From contig JAUIAO010000009.1 in the NCBI GenBank assembly GCA_030425425.1, positions 62,001-126,000 of the forward strand: 64,000 nt of DNA. Reading direction: 5' to 3'. The stretch is from Bacteroidia bacterium. GTDB taxonomy: Bacteria > Bacteroidota > Bacteroidia > Cytophagales > Cyclobacteriaceae. The notes under the pieces are model-generated. The model was given only the letters and a program-made list of their open reading frames with translations, was not told the DNA's origin and made no database searches. The translations under genes and the position numbers were made by a program. Every line of letters begins with the position of its first letter. Within the stretch, counting starts at the first letter, position 1. This document shows, piece after piece, positions 54,534-63,987 of the stretch.

Positions 54534-55519
54534 CTCTTCTTACTGCAAAATCCATCCACAAGTCCTTTGATCAGCAAAAGGTACTGAAGAACATCAGCAT
54601 TGAGATTGAAAGTGGTGAGATACATGCGATAATAGGCCGTAGTGGTTCAGGTAAAAGCACTTTGATCAGATGTCTGGCTGGTCTGGTAGATGTTGACTCT
54701 GGTGAAGTATTATTCAATGGCGAAGCGCTGGAAGGTCCAAAAAAGCGATTAGTACCAGGCTATGAAGAAATCAGGTTGGTTCATCAGGACTTCCAACTGA
54801 AGCATAAAATGTCTGTAAGAGAAAATATCCGATATGAATTGCTCTCCTTTCAGGAGGATTATCAGGAAGAGCGTATAGCTGTGCTATTAGATTTATGCAA
54901 AATCAAGCACCTGGCGGAGCGTGATATCTCCATGGTATCGGGTGGTGAAAAACAACGTGTGGCTATCGCAAGAGCTATGGCAACAGAACCTGACATATTG
55001 TTATTGGATGAACCTTTCAGTAACCTCGATCTCAACACCAAATTCACTCTATTGGAAGAACTGAAGATTATTGCTAACACTACGCATACAGCAATAGTAA
55101 TGATCACCCATGACGCACGAGATGCGATGGAAATCGCCGATCACGTAATAGTGATGAGGGCTGGGGAAGTAATCCGATCAGGAACTCCACAGGAAGTATA
55201 TCGTAAACCAGAAAACCCACACGTTGCGGAAATAATCGGCATATATAACACATTGAACATAGAACATCTGAATAAACTGGACATCTCTACATCGTTTCAA
55301 TCAAAAAATATCGGTTTATGGATTGAAGATGTTGTAGTCGGGGAAAAAAGGTTTGTTGGCAAAGTTGTCAATAGAACTTTCAGCGGTCCTTATCATAAAA
55401 TTCAAATAGATTTTGTAGGCGTTAAGCTCTGGGCTCTAGATTTCTCGCACCTGATCAAAGTTGATGAGAAGGTGAATTTCAGTATCAAGTCTGAACGTCT
55501 ATTTGCCCTGAATTCCTGA
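54530..55519 (+). CDS. ABC transporter ATP-binding protein (orphan)
   Basis: The 329-residue protein starts with a TTG whose bases overlap the TGA of the channel gene. It has Walker A GRSGSGKSTLI, signature VSGGEKQRVAIAR, Walker B DILLLDEPFSNLD and a His switch (MITHDA). A ~90-residue C-terminal domain resembles the TOBE domain of CUT1/Fe/polyamine importers. No permease or binding protein is encoded nearby, so its partner is elsewhere, or it could act in a different way. No other plausible start exists. Coupling with the channel gene is only by position. Confidence 0.8.
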   Translation: MTLLTAKSIHKSFDQQKVLKNISIEIESGEIHAIIGRSGSGKSTLIRCLAGLVDVDSGEVLFNGEALEGPKKRLVPGYEEIRLVHQDFQLKHKMSVRENIRYELLSFQEDYQEERIAVLLDLCKIKHLAERDISMVSGGEKQRVAIARAMATEPDILLLDEPFSNLDLNTKFTLLEELKIIANTTHTAIVMITHDARDAMEIADHVIVMRAGEVIRSGTPQEVYRKPENPHVAEIIGIYNTLNIEHLNKLDISTSFQSKNIGLWIEDVVVGEKRFVGKVVNRTFSGPYHKIQIDFVGVKLWALDFSHLIKVDEKVNFSIKSERLFALNS

Positions 55520-55540
55520 GATATTTGGTTATTTTTGAAT

Positions 55541-56164
55541 ATGTCAAAGAACTATCCGGAACGAGAAGACAATATTTATGATTTTGCGGTTTTGGAACCG
55601 GAAGCAACCTATAGCTATGCTGATTATCTGAAATGGCAGTTTGAAGAACGTGTTGAATTGATTAAAGGAAAGATTTTCAAAATGTCGCCTGCTCCCAGAA
55701 CTAGACATCAGGAAATTCATTCCAATCTCTTTGTGGACTTAGGCAGTTATTTTAGGAAAAAAGACTGTAAAATTTTCTCCGCTCCCTTCGATGTTCGGTT
55801 TCCTAACAATCCAACAGACAGTGATGCTCAAACTTTCACAGTGGTTCAGCCGGATATTTGTATTGTTTGTGATAAATCGAAATTGGATGTAGCAGGCTGT
55901 AAAGGAGCTCCTGACTTGATTATTGAGATACTTTCCCCCTCCACTTCATCCAAAGATCTGAGAAACAAATACGAGTTATACGAAGAGCACGGAGTAAAAG
56001 AATACTGGGTAGTGTATCCAGGAGAAAGCGTCATTGAAATCTTCGAATTATCAGATTCCGGTAAATATACTTCCAAAGGCAAATTTCTTGGAAACGACAT
56101 AATTTCCACTCCACTATTCCCTGATCTTATTTTAAAATTGGAAGAAGTTTTTATTGAAGACTAA
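55541..56164 (+). CDS. Uma2 family endonuclease-like protein
   Basis: The protein has 207 residues from the ATG at 55541 (MSKNYPERED); the ORF also opens with TTG at 55535. It shows the Uma2/PD-(D/E)xK pattern: YADYLKWQFEERVELIKGKIF, VQPDICIV (catalytic Asp), PDLIIEILSPSTS (Glu strand) and KYELYEEHGVKEYWVVYP. Uma2 proteins are a widespread family of putative nucleases of uncertain role. Its TAA shares one base with the following ATG. Confidence 0.82.
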   Translation: MSKNYPEREDNIYDFAVLEPEATYSYADYLKWQFEERVELIKGKIFKMSPAPRTRHQEIHSNLFVDLGSYFRKKDCKIFSAPFDVRFPNNPTDSDAQTFTVVQPDICIVCDKSKLDVAGCKGAPDLIIEILSPSTSSKDLRNKYELYEEHGVKEYWVVYPGESVIEIFELSDSGKYTSKGKFLGNDIISTPLFPDLILKLEEVFIED

Positions 56165-57495
56165 TGTCCCAAAACATCGAATTCCCATTACCAGAAGATT
56201 TTATCAATCGCATTAGGAGTCAACTTTCAGACTATGACATATTTCAACAGTCTGTAGACCAGGAAGCCGGCACCTCTATCCGACTCAACCCAACAAAAAT
56301 CAAGAAAGACGAAGATGAGGTGTATTCTGAAAAAGTACCTTGGAATAATTTAGGCAGATATCTTGAATCCAGACCAAAGTTCAGCCAGGATCCCTTATAT
56401 CATGCTGGACTGTACTATCCAATGGAAGCCAGCTCCATGTTTCTGGACTATGCGTTAAAGCAAATAAAACTTGTTCCGGATGCGCTAATGCTGGATTTGT
56501 GTGCTGCTCCGGGAGGTAAATCATTAATTCTAAAAGATAGCTACCCGGAACAGTTTCTCCTGAGCAATGAAATAGATTCTAAGCGAGTACATGTCCTCAA
56601 AGAAAACGCCATTCGCTGGGGTACGAAAAATCATTTGGTCATCCAAAGTGATGCTGCCAGACTGCAAAAAAGTGACCTGAAGTTCGATCTCATTGTAGTA
56701 GATGCGCCGTGTTCCGGTGAAGGACTTTTCCGTAAAGACAAAAAGAGCAGAACAGAATGGTCGCTGGAAAAAGCTACCGGCTGTGCTATGCGACAGCAAG
56801 ACATTTTGGAGGACACTCTCCCACTTTTGGCCGCTGATGGGTGGTTGATCTATTCCACGTGCACTTTTAACCCTGAAGAAAACCTCGAACGAGTGCAGCA
56901 ATTGATGGATGCCGGCTTAGAAATTCAGGAAATTCCCATAGATGATCAATGGGGAATTGAGAAAGTTACAAAAGGTGAAGCCCTGGGCTATCAATTCTGG
57001 CCGCACAAAGTACATGGTGAAGGATTCTTCATCTCGATCTTAAAAGCAACAGGAGAACCAGAAGAAAAAGTTCTAGAAACACCTAGAATTAAGAACGAGC
57101 GATTTGATCATCTCAAGGATCTGAATTTGGAAGACCTGATCGTTCAAAAAGCAGATAAGGCCTATATGGGTTTGACAATTACCGAACTAGAAGTAGCACA
57201 TGCTCTGAAGAAGTGCGGAAATATCGTGAAACGAGGCATTATGCTTGGAGAGGAAAAAGGCAAGGATTTCATTCCGGCTCACGACCTTAGTTCTCAGGAC
57301 TTTATCAAAGACTTTCCAAATCAGCTGGAGTTGAGTATAGAGCAATCGTTGGAATACCTAAAAGGTAATGCCTTGCCTATCACTCACACCAAAGGTCCGG
57401 TATTATTGACTTATCAGGGTTTAGGGATTGGATTTGGTAAGAGCATAGGCAACCGAATCAATAATCTGTTGCCGAAACACCTAAGAATTTTCTAA
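56164..57495 (+). CDS. rRNA cytosine-C5 methyltransferase, RsmF/YebU-like
   Basis: The 443-residue protein is a SAM-dependent m5C methyltransferase of the NOL1/NOP2/sun family. It shows SAM motif I LMLDLCAAPGGKSL, the motif IV Pro-Cys (DAPCSGEGLFRKD) and motif VI TCTFNPEEN, with the catalytic Cys pair in DAPCS and STCTF. A C-terminal ~130-residue domain matches the RNA-binding tail of RsmF (FSS-type). The ATG overlaps the stop of the Uma2 gene by one base. Its 3' end overlaps the convergent CHASE2 gene by 15 bases. Modification of 16S rRNA is family-based. Confidence 0.9.
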   Translation: MSQNIEFPLPEDFINRIRSQLSDYDIFQQSVDQEAGTSIRLNPTKIKKDEDEVYSEKVPWNNLGRYLESRPKFSQDPLYHAGLYYPMEASSMFLDYALKQIKLVPDALMLDLCAAPGGKSLILKDSYPEQFLLSNEIDSKRVHVLKENAIRWGTKNHLVIQSDAARLQKSDLKFDLIVVDAPCSGEGLFRKDKKSRTEWSLEKATGCAMRQQDILEDTLPLLAADGWLIYSTCTFNPEENLERVQQLMDAGLEIQEIPIDDQWGIEKVTKGEALGYQFWPHKVHGEGFFISILKATGEPEEKVLETPRIKNERFDHLKDLNLEDLIVQKADKAYMGLTITELEVAHALKKCGNIVKRGIMLGEEKGKDFIPAHDLSSQDFIKDFPNQLELSIEQSLEYLKGNALPITHTKGPVLLTYQGLGIGFGKSIGNRINNLLPKHLRIF

Positions 57496-58641
57496 AGATT
57501 TCTTTTCCCTTCTTTTCCACCACAGACCGATCAAATAGTTGAGACCAATCAAGTAGAAACTGAGAATAAAAACGTTCATGGCCTTGTTGAAAGAAACGTA
57601 AGATATGACACTCACAATGGCCAGATATACGATAAAACTTCCCCCTACGGCCATTTCTTTGAATTTCAGTTTCAGGACGAATAATTCATCTGGCAAAAAC
57701 ACAATTAAACTGATCAAACTAAATGAAATGATCAGAAATGCAAAGTACTGCCAGCTTAGCAAATGCTCTCCGTTGAGCAATGAAAGATATAAATTGGCCA
57801 ACAACAACGGACCCGAGATCTCACCTACCAGAGTTTCAAAGTTGTCATTGGCGAGGAAGTCACCTACAATCACAATCCGATCCTTCACCAATGATTCAAT
57901 CGTTTCATCGTCAAGATAAATGACATCCGACAAGTTGATAAAAGGATAACCTCTTGTAACAGTAAGCTTGTACTGACTAATTCTCAAATCCGGTATGTAA
58001 TAGTTCAACCCCCATCGATCACCTTGCTTCAGAAATTGACCATCAGACTCGACTTCTACATCTAATATCCCCTCTATCACTTTCAACGGCACCACCTTCA
58101 ATGAATCATTATGAATCAAACGATATTTCAAAAAGATATCGTCTAAAGTCTCCACATTAGCCAATCCGGAATTATTGTCAAAACGAGGCGCCAACTTAGC
58201 TCCTTTATCATCTGTAGTGGTGGACATTACCACTCTCGGAAGGGCCTCTATTTGTGGTGCGAACATATCATCATACTGGCTTTCATCACCAAAATAGATA
58301 TCATATATAGCCCACTTATGTTTATCAATACGATTTAGTGCCTCAGTGAACAACGCCAATTGCATTCGATCCGTTATCACTTGATTACCTAGAGGAAAAC
58401 CTGCCTCATCAAACTTATCGATGAGGTCGTTGGAATAGCTGGTATTGACAAATAAGAATTCCTCAGGATAAGGAAACTGACCAACATCAAATGCAATACG
58501 CTTGACAATAATCGACCACTGAATCAATTTATCCTCTCCTTGAAAAGTCCATGGTAACCGCTGAAGGAATATACTTCCAATAGTCAGCAAAACCCCATGA
58601 ATAAGGGAAATGATAATGATTCGTGGATATCTTACTTTCAC
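57481..58641 (-). CDS. CHASE2-domain membrane protein without effector domain
   Basis: The 386-residue protein has an N-terminal membrane helix (~8-25), a CHASE2-type extracytoplasmic domain (~45-285, with WAIYDIYFGDESQYDD and FLANDNFETLVG) and three C-terminal membrane helices. CHASE2 domains are sensory modules usually fused to histidine kinases, GGDEF or adenylate cyclase domains. Here the chain ends ~20 residues after the last helix, with no effector. Its start overlaps the stop of the FecR-like gene by four bases, so the two are translationally coupled and may form one sensor. Confidence 0.8.
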   Translation of the reverse strand: MKVRYPRIIIISLIHGVLLTIGSIFLQRLPWTFQGEDKLIQWSIIVKRIAFDVGQFPYPEEFLFVNTSYSNDLIDKFDEAGFPLGNQVITDRMQLALFTEALNRIDKHKWAIYDIYFGDESQYDDMFAPQIEALPRVVMSTTTDDKGAKLAPRFDNNSGLANVETLDDIFLKYRLIHNDSLKVVPLKVIEGILDVEVESDGQFLKQGDRWGLNYYIPDLRISQYKLTVTRGYPFINLSDVIYLDDETIESLVKDRIVIVGDFLANDNFETLVGEISGPLLLANLYLSLLNGEHLLSWQYFAFLIISFSLISLIVFLPDELFVLKLKFKEMAVGGSFIVYLAIVSVISYVSFNKAMNVFILSFYLIGLNYLIGLWWKRREKKSLENS

Positions 58642-59402
58642 TGAATCGAAAGGAAAATTGCCTGTAACCTACTTTGGTCTGTATGTCCGTAGGTATCTTG
58701 TATATATGATGAGACGTTATTCCACGGATGATCCAAACCAGACTTTTTAATGATTTCAATTTCTTCCACTAAAGCATCAAAATCAGGAATCAAAACATGT
58801 AGATCAGCCACTTTCCTGCGATCTCCTCCATCATTGTACAAAAGCTCCAAATCCGCTTCCTCAGGAATTTCATCTCCTTCAAAAATCTCCTGGGGCACAA
58901 TCAATGCCTTGTTATCATCGTAAGGAAGGTCATAAATTTTACCATCCAAATTGATGCTAAATCCATGTGAATCATCCATTGGATACTCTTCTAGATCAAA
59001 TGCAATACCTGTTGTGTCCAGTAATGCAAGTTGCCTTCTGGAGAAATAGGCCTGCACTACGAAATCATCTGCAAACCCCATATCATCACCTATCGCACGG
59101 GTCATGGCGTTACTTTTTACTGGCATAAAAATGTCATTGATCACAAAAGCTAACTCACCATTGGCTTTAGCCTTGTCCGGCTGAGGTTTTAAAATCACCC
59201 GACCTTTGGCTGGACTGATCGCTGCAAGCATGTCCTGTTCTGTGCCGTATTTCACCTCATCCGTTGTGGAGATTTTAGCTCCACGTGCTACGGGCTCTCC
59301 ATTAATGGTTACATCACCTTTAATGAACAATACTGTAAAGGTCTCCTGAGAAAAAACGGAAAACGAAAAAGCTAAGAGTAGAATTGCGAATAAATGCTTC
59401 AT
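58638..59402 (-). CDS. Secreted FecR-like domain protein
   Basis: The 254-residue protein has a signal peptide (MKHLFAILLLAFSFSVFSQ) followed by a segment resembling a FecR domain (VLFIKGDVTINGEPVARG, RGAKISTTDEVKYGT, ~residues 25-75), and a second beta-rich half. FecR-like modules with CHASE2 are known together in one protein in other bacteria; here they are separate but coupled genes. The FecR assignment is moderate. The partner gene (CHASE2) starts inside this gene's stop codon. Confidence 0.6.
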   Translation of the reverse strand: MKHLFAILLLAFSFSVFSQETFTVLFIKGDVTINGEPVARGAKISTTDEVKYGTEQDMLAAISPAKGRVILKPQPDKAKANGELAFVINDIFMPVKSNAMTRAIGDDMGFADDFVVQAYFSRRQLALLDTTGIAFDLEEYPMDDSHGFSINLDGKIYDLPYDDNKALIVPQEIFEGDEIPEEADLELLYNDGGDRRKVADLHVLIPDFDALVEEIEIIKKSGLDHPWNNVSSYIQDTYGHTDQSRLQAIFLSIQ

Positions 59403-59480
59403 ATCATTAATCAGTGGAGTGAATTATTACGACTTTAAGAAATTATAGTAAATACAAAAATGCAAAACTTTTACGACCCA

Positions 59481-59978
59481 TCATACGAAGATCAAAACAA
59501 GTGCGAACACAATTCCAGCGATGGCTACATAAATACCCTTTTTGAAAATCCCTGAATTTGGTGTAAACATCAAGAAAGAGGATATCACATAAAACAATAA
59601 CGAAACGCCAAAAAACACATTAAGAAAGGACAATGATCTACTGCTTGTTGCCTTATGAAGGTGAGTCATTTTATCCAGTAAATATGGCAATTCCTTTTTA
59701 GTATAGTTAACCTCTCTTGTTTCAATATTGAAGCTACCTTGTTTGAAATACGCAACTCCGTTTTCCTCTTTATCTATTTGAAATCGTTTTATCCTCAATG
59801 CAGACCCAAGGTTTTCAGCGGTCGTTCCTTCTGGTAAAACTTCGTTGACTCTTATTTCCTTTTTGAAAGCATCAGTATCCCTGTAAACTAATACGATTCC
59901 ACTGAGGGCATAAACTGCCATGATCCCCGCTAGAAAAAAACCTAAGTAGCGGTGATAAATTCGCATTTTCTTATTCAT
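59481..59978 (-). CDS. PepSY-associated membrane protein
   Basis: The 165-residue protein has an N-terminal membrane helix (YHRYLGFFLAGIMAVYALSGIVLVY) with the HR/YLGFF pattern of PepSY-associated proteins, a short extracytoplasmic domain, and two C-terminal helices. PepSY-TM proteins are often paired with TonB receptors and are proposed to reduce ferric siderophores. It lies 30 bases downstream of the TonB receptor gene. Its size is below full PepSY_TM (~350), so it is the short type. Confidence 0.75.
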   Translation of the reverse strand: MNKKMRIYHRYLGFFLAGIMAVYALSGIVLVYRDTDAFKKEIRVNEVLPEGTTAENLGSALRIKRFQIDKEENGVAYFKQGSFNIETREVNYTKKELPYLLDKMTHLHKATSSRSLSFLNVFFGVSLLFYVISSFLMFTPNSGIFKKGIYVAIAGIVFALVLIFV

Positions 59979-60008
59979 TCCTAAAAATTGAAGATTTAGT
60001 CCGAAAAA

Positions 60009-62411
60009 TTAATGGCGTCTTCCGCCTGTGTAGGTCATGGCTTCACCTTTGCCGAATCCATAACTAAAGCCAAAAGTAATGAACCGACCTCTATACCTTC
60101 TGTCATACGAATTAAAACCTGGCTGATTTACAGTGGATTCGAAAATTCTGGTAATGAATAGGTCTCGCACTGAAGCGTAAACCACTCCTTTGCCATTAAA
60201 AATCTTTTTTCTCGCACCTAGATTCAGAGCAGGTCTGGCTGATATTTTCCCTTGCACGGTTTCATAACCTGATTCATAATTGCCACTCATTTCCAAATCA
60301 AATCCTTCTGGCAACTTGAATTTCAAAATAAGGTTAGACATCCATCTGTCAGCACTGAAATCGACTACTGTTCCTTCTAGTTCTCCATATCGATCAAAAT
60401 AGTTGTAATTGAAGTCAAAGTTTGCAGTAAGCCATTTTACGGGATCATATTTTGCATTGTATTCAATACCTGTAGCGTTGGTACGTCCTAGGTTTACAGG
60501 CTTGGTAATGCTAATATTTTCATCTTCATCAAAAAAGGTAATCCTTTCGATGACTCCTTTTGTAAAACGATGGTATACCGAAAAATTCATTGAAATTTTC
60601 TCCCGATCATAGATTGTCCCTACTTCGTATGAATCTGTAAACTCTGACAGCAACTCCGGGTTACCTTGCCGGATACTATAGTTGTTTCTGATATTGAAAA
60701 ACGGGTTCAGGTCCCACAATCTTGGTCTGTAAATTCTCCGGGAGTAACCGGCTTGGACGGAAAGGTTTTTACGAATTTTATAAGAAGAATGTAAGGTTGG
60801 GAAAAGATTGGTAAAATTCTGATTATTCGCCTGATTGGTATTGGTTAAAAGCGTATTTAGTTCGGTGTTTTCTACTCTAAGCCCGAGTTTCAGACCCCAC
60901 TTCTTTTTCTCATAGGCACCAGTAGCATACACGCCAAGCACATTCTGCTCATATTCAAAAAGATTTGTGAGGCTATCGTTTATCACCCATTCTCCATTAT
61001 TAAAATTCTGAACTTCGTAATCATTCCCGACATCATTGAGGAGATATTGACCTCCCGCTTCCAGGGTAATGGCATCAGAAAAAGGCTTGGTATAGTCTAA
61101 CTTGAAGGTATATTTACCTTCTTCAAAATGAGTGGCCGTTTTTTGAAGTTCATCTATTTCAGGAGTTCCTGAAATAATTTCATTCTCAAAATCTGAAGAC
61201 TGATCTTTGCCAAAGTAGCTTCCAATTGCTGAAATGACTAAATCATGATCTTCATGATCAGTAAAATCACGTTTATACTGTAAGTCAAACTGATACTTAG
61301 GGTTAGTTGCTCCTGTTACCTCAGTTCTTTTCCATTCGGCAATTTCACTATCTGCATAAGCCATGGCGAATTCAGTCTCAGATGGCTGATCTTCTATCTC
61401 CAATGCATAATTACCGGAAAGCGTAATTACATTGTTGTCATTGATGAAATAGTCAGCACCTAATATCACATTATAAAACTGCTCGTTCCTGTATTCCAGT
61501 CCATCCGAAAAAATCGTAGTATCTGTAGTAAAGTTTTCATTGATTGATTTGGTATAGCGCGGCATTTCCCGATAACCTACTCCCAGCTGAGAAAACAGGT
61601 TGAAATTTTCGGTACGATGATTTAAGCTCAAACCAATACTGTGATTGTGGGGCACTCCAGAGTTGATAGAAATCGAACCATTAGTGCCTTTCTTTTCTTC
61701 TTTCTTTAGAATAATATTAATAATCCCAGAGGTTCCCTCTGCCTCATATTTCGCTGATGGATTGGTAATCACTTCTACACTTTCGATCATATCTGCGGTG
61801 ATCGTTCCCAGAGCATTTCCATTGTCGCTGGAAGTTAACACTGATGGTTTTCCATCTATAAGGATCTGTACACCTGATGACCCACGCAAACTCACCGCAC
61901 CTTCTATATCCACATTGACAGAGGGGACATTTCCTAATACATCCAACGCACTTGCTCCTTTGCTACTCAGGTCTGAGCCTACATTGAACACTCTTTTATC
62001 TAGTCGAAATTCTGTAGTTGACTTTTCTCCCTGAATTACGATAGCCTCCAATTCTTTGCTATTCTCTCCAAGCTGGATGGTTCCGAGATTGATCTCTCTT
62101 CCGGTGAACTCAAAATCTTTGATCCCTACTTTTTCAAACCCAATAAAACTCACCTCCACGTAAAAATCTTTGGTTGAACTTTTCAAGCTAAAAGTTCCAT
62201 CGGTCAGCGTGGTGGTACCAGTAATTGGCGTTCCAGATGCCTCATCCAGCAAAGCAACCGTAGCAAACTCCACAGGGTTTCCGGTTTCAGCTTCCACCAC
62301 CTTACCTAATATGGTATAGGTAATAGGCTCAGCCGAGAGTACCTGGGAGAGCAATAAAATGGATAATGAAAGTATGCACCGAATCATATAGTATTTGAAT
62401 CTCATATTCAT
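60009..62411 (-). CDS. TonB-dependent outer-membrane receptor
   Basis: The ATG at 62411 (MNMRFKYYMIRCIL) gives a signal peptide; the ORF extends upstream to 62534, overlapping manA, which I think is not used. A carboxypeptidase-like regulatory domain (~residues 35-110, VAEAETGNPVEFATVALLD) precedes the plug (GSSGVQILIDGKPSVL, TNPSAKYEAEGTSGIINIIL) and a ~600-residue beta barrel of the OMP_b-brl_3 type ending in FGFSYGFGKGEAM. Such receptors import iron-siderophores or other nutrients by TonB. No SusD gene accompanies it, so a SusC-type glycan porter is unlikely. It is cotranscribed with the PepSY gene. Confidence 0.85.
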   Translation of the reverse strand: MNMRFKYYMIRCILSLSILLLSQVLSAEPITYTILGKVVEAETGNPVEFATVALLDEASGTPITGTTTLTDGTFSLKSSTKDFYVEVSFIGFEKVGIKDFEFTGREINLGTIQLGENSKELEAIVIQGEKSTTEFRLDKRVFNVGSDLSSKGASALDVLGNVPSVNVDIEGAVSLRGSSGVQILIDGKPSVLTSSDNGNALGTITADMIESVEVITNPSAKYEAEGTSGIINIILKKEEKKGTNGSISINSGVPHNHSIGLSLNHRTENFNLFSQLGVGYREMPRYTKSINENFTTDTTIFSDGLEYRNEQFYNVILGADYFINDNNVITLSGNYALEIEDQPSETEFAMAYADSEIAEWKRTEVTGATNPKYQFDLQYKRDFTDHEDHDLVISAIGSYFGKDQSSDFENEIISGTPEIDELQKTATHFEEGKYTFKLDYTKPFSDAITLEAGGQYLLNDVGNDYEVQNFNNGEWVINDSLTNLFEYEQNVLGVYATGAYEKKKWGLKLGLRVENTELNTLLTNTNQANNQNFTNLFPTLHSSYKIRKNLSVQAGYSRRIYRPRLWDLNPFFNIRNNYSIRQGNPELLSEFTDSYEVGTIYDREKISMNFSVYHRFTKGVIERITFFDEDENISITKPVNLGRTNATGIEYNAKYDPVKWLTANFDFNYNYFDRYGELEGTVVDFSADRWMSNLILKFKLPEGFDLEMSGNYESGYETVQGKISARPALNLGARKKIFNGKGVVYASVRDLFITRIFESTVNQPGFNSYDRRYRGRFITFGFSYGFGKGEAMTYTGGRRH

Positions 62412-62521
62412 AGTTGTCTCACTACAATAAATGTTGGTACAGAGAAATTGTTTGAAAAAATCAATGAACGGATAAATAAATGTATGAACAACACTTTTGA
62501 TCTGTATTCTATAGGTTGGAC

Positions 62522-63715
62522 TTAGAGCGGGCACTTGGCCTTATACAAAATAGCGTGTTCCGACTCAATTCTGTAGCTAGTATTGGCCGTAGCTGCAAAG
62601 ACTTCTCCCCTTGCTAGTGTAAAACTTTCTTTATCAGATTTCACTATTGTCTCACCTTCCAGGACAATTAGGATTTCCAATGTTTTGGTTGAAGTTTTAT
62701 AAGCGGAATTGGCATTCATATCAATCTTACTAAGCTCAAAATCAGGTGCAGAACTATGATAAATTCTTTCAAGGCCGTCTGATTGTAAATCTCCTTTTAG
62801 AATGTTCGGAATGGTCTCAGAAAAAGTAACATGCTTTAGCAGCTCAGTCACATCCACATGCTTTGGTGTCAAACCTCCCCTGAGTACATTATCAGAGTTG
62901 GCCATAAGTTCCATATTCTGCCCCTCCATGTAAGCATGAGGCACACCTGCATCCTGAAAAACAGCCTCACCTTCTTTTACATTGACGATATTAAAGAAGT
63001 AGATGGAATATAGTCCTTTGTCCAAATCACCTTTTGGACAGAAGGTCAAAAATGCTCTTGCCGCCCAGAAATCAGGACTGGATTTCTCAATTTTACCTTC
63101 CTGATATTTTGTCAAAATTCGATCGATCAAAGGCCGCAAAGTCCTATTCGTATCTTCAGGAGACTCTTCCATCACGAATTGATATAACCCTTTATAACCA
63201 GATTGCTCAAAAATTGGCAGTAGATGAATTAGCTCATTCGTACTTCCCAATGTCTCTTTTAATTCGTCTTTGGGTTTAAAACCGTGTAATAGCCAAAAAT
63301 CACCCAACGCCACCATGATTTCAGGCTTGTGATTATCGTCTTTATAATTTCTAAATGGCGCACTCAGTGGAATTCCTTTTTCGTTTTCCAGCGCAAAACC
63401 TTTTTCCGCTTCCTTCTTAGAAGGATGAACTTGAATAGAAAGTATATTATTGACATCCAACACTTTAAATAAGTATGGCAGTCTTCCGAACTTTTCATAT
63501 ACTTTCTCACCTAATAAACCAACCGGATCTTTTCTGATCAGTTCGTTCAGCTTAAAATTTTCGCCTTCCAAGGTCGCAGGAGCTTTATCATGAGCACCCA
63601 TCCAATATTCCGCACACTTTTCCTCTGTTGTCTGTAGATCCAAAAGATTAGGTATATAAAAATCCCCACCCCAGGCATAATTCTGAATGACTCCTTTTAT
63701 TTTGAAAATCGACAT
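62522..63715 (-). CDS. manA: Mannose-6-phosphate isomerase, type I
   Basis: ManA interconverts mannose-6-phosphate and fructose-6-phosphate. The chosen ATG at 63715 (MSIFKIKGVIQNYAWGG) gives 397 residues; the ORF also opens at 63793. It shows metal-binding QVHPSKKEAEKGF, HKPEIMVALGDFWLLHGF and VPHAYMEGQNMELMANSDNVLRGG, which includes the conserved Asn-Arg-Gly. The cupin C-terminus is complete. It is monocistronic, upstream of the TonB receptor gene. Confidence 0.92.
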   Translation of the reverse strand: MSIFKIKGVIQNYAWGGDFYIPNLLDLQTTEEKCAEYWMGAHDKAPATLEGENFKLNELIRKDPVGLLGEKVYEKFGRLPYLFKVLDVNNILSIQVHPSKKEAEKGFALENEKGIPLSAPFRNYKDDNHKPEIMVALGDFWLLHGFKPKDELKETLGSTNELIHLLPIFEQSGYKGLYQFVMEESPEDTNRTLRPLIDRILTKYQEGKIEKSSPDFWAARAFLTFCPKGDLDKGLYSIYFFNIVNVKEGEAVFQDAGVPHAYMEGQNMELMANSDNVLRGGLTPKHVDVTELLKHVTFSETIPNILKGDLQSDGLERIYHSSAPDFELSKIDMNANSAYKTSTKTLEILIVLEGETIVKSDKESFTLARGEVFAATANTSYRIESEHAILYKAKCPL

Positions 63716-63987
63716 GAGAAATGATTTATACTGTGAGTAAAAATGGTGGGGCAAATTAAGTGTGATAACTACCGATATCCAAAGATCAAGCAAATTTCAA
63801 AGTTGCGATTTGACCACTGTGATTTGTGGGCTTTTCTAATGGTCCAAAAACGACTATTTTGCTTACTATTGCAGCATAGAACTTTTTTGTAGCATAACCC
63901 GTAAGAGCGGTTAAGTATTTTTCAAATAAACAAAGGTGCTTAGATTCTATACAACTTCAGCGCCTTGAAACATTAAACTTTTAACAA
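63716..63987. other. Intergenic region downstream of the last full gene
   Basis: About 270 bases with no gene, T- and A-rich. They probably hold divergent promoters of manA (minus) and the gene beginning at 63988. No conserved element could be placed. Confidence 0.3.

Noticed and set aside
60009-62411. SusC-type glycan porter
   Set aside because: No SusD gene is adjacent, and the barrel looks like the OMP_b-brl_3 type with a PepSY partner.
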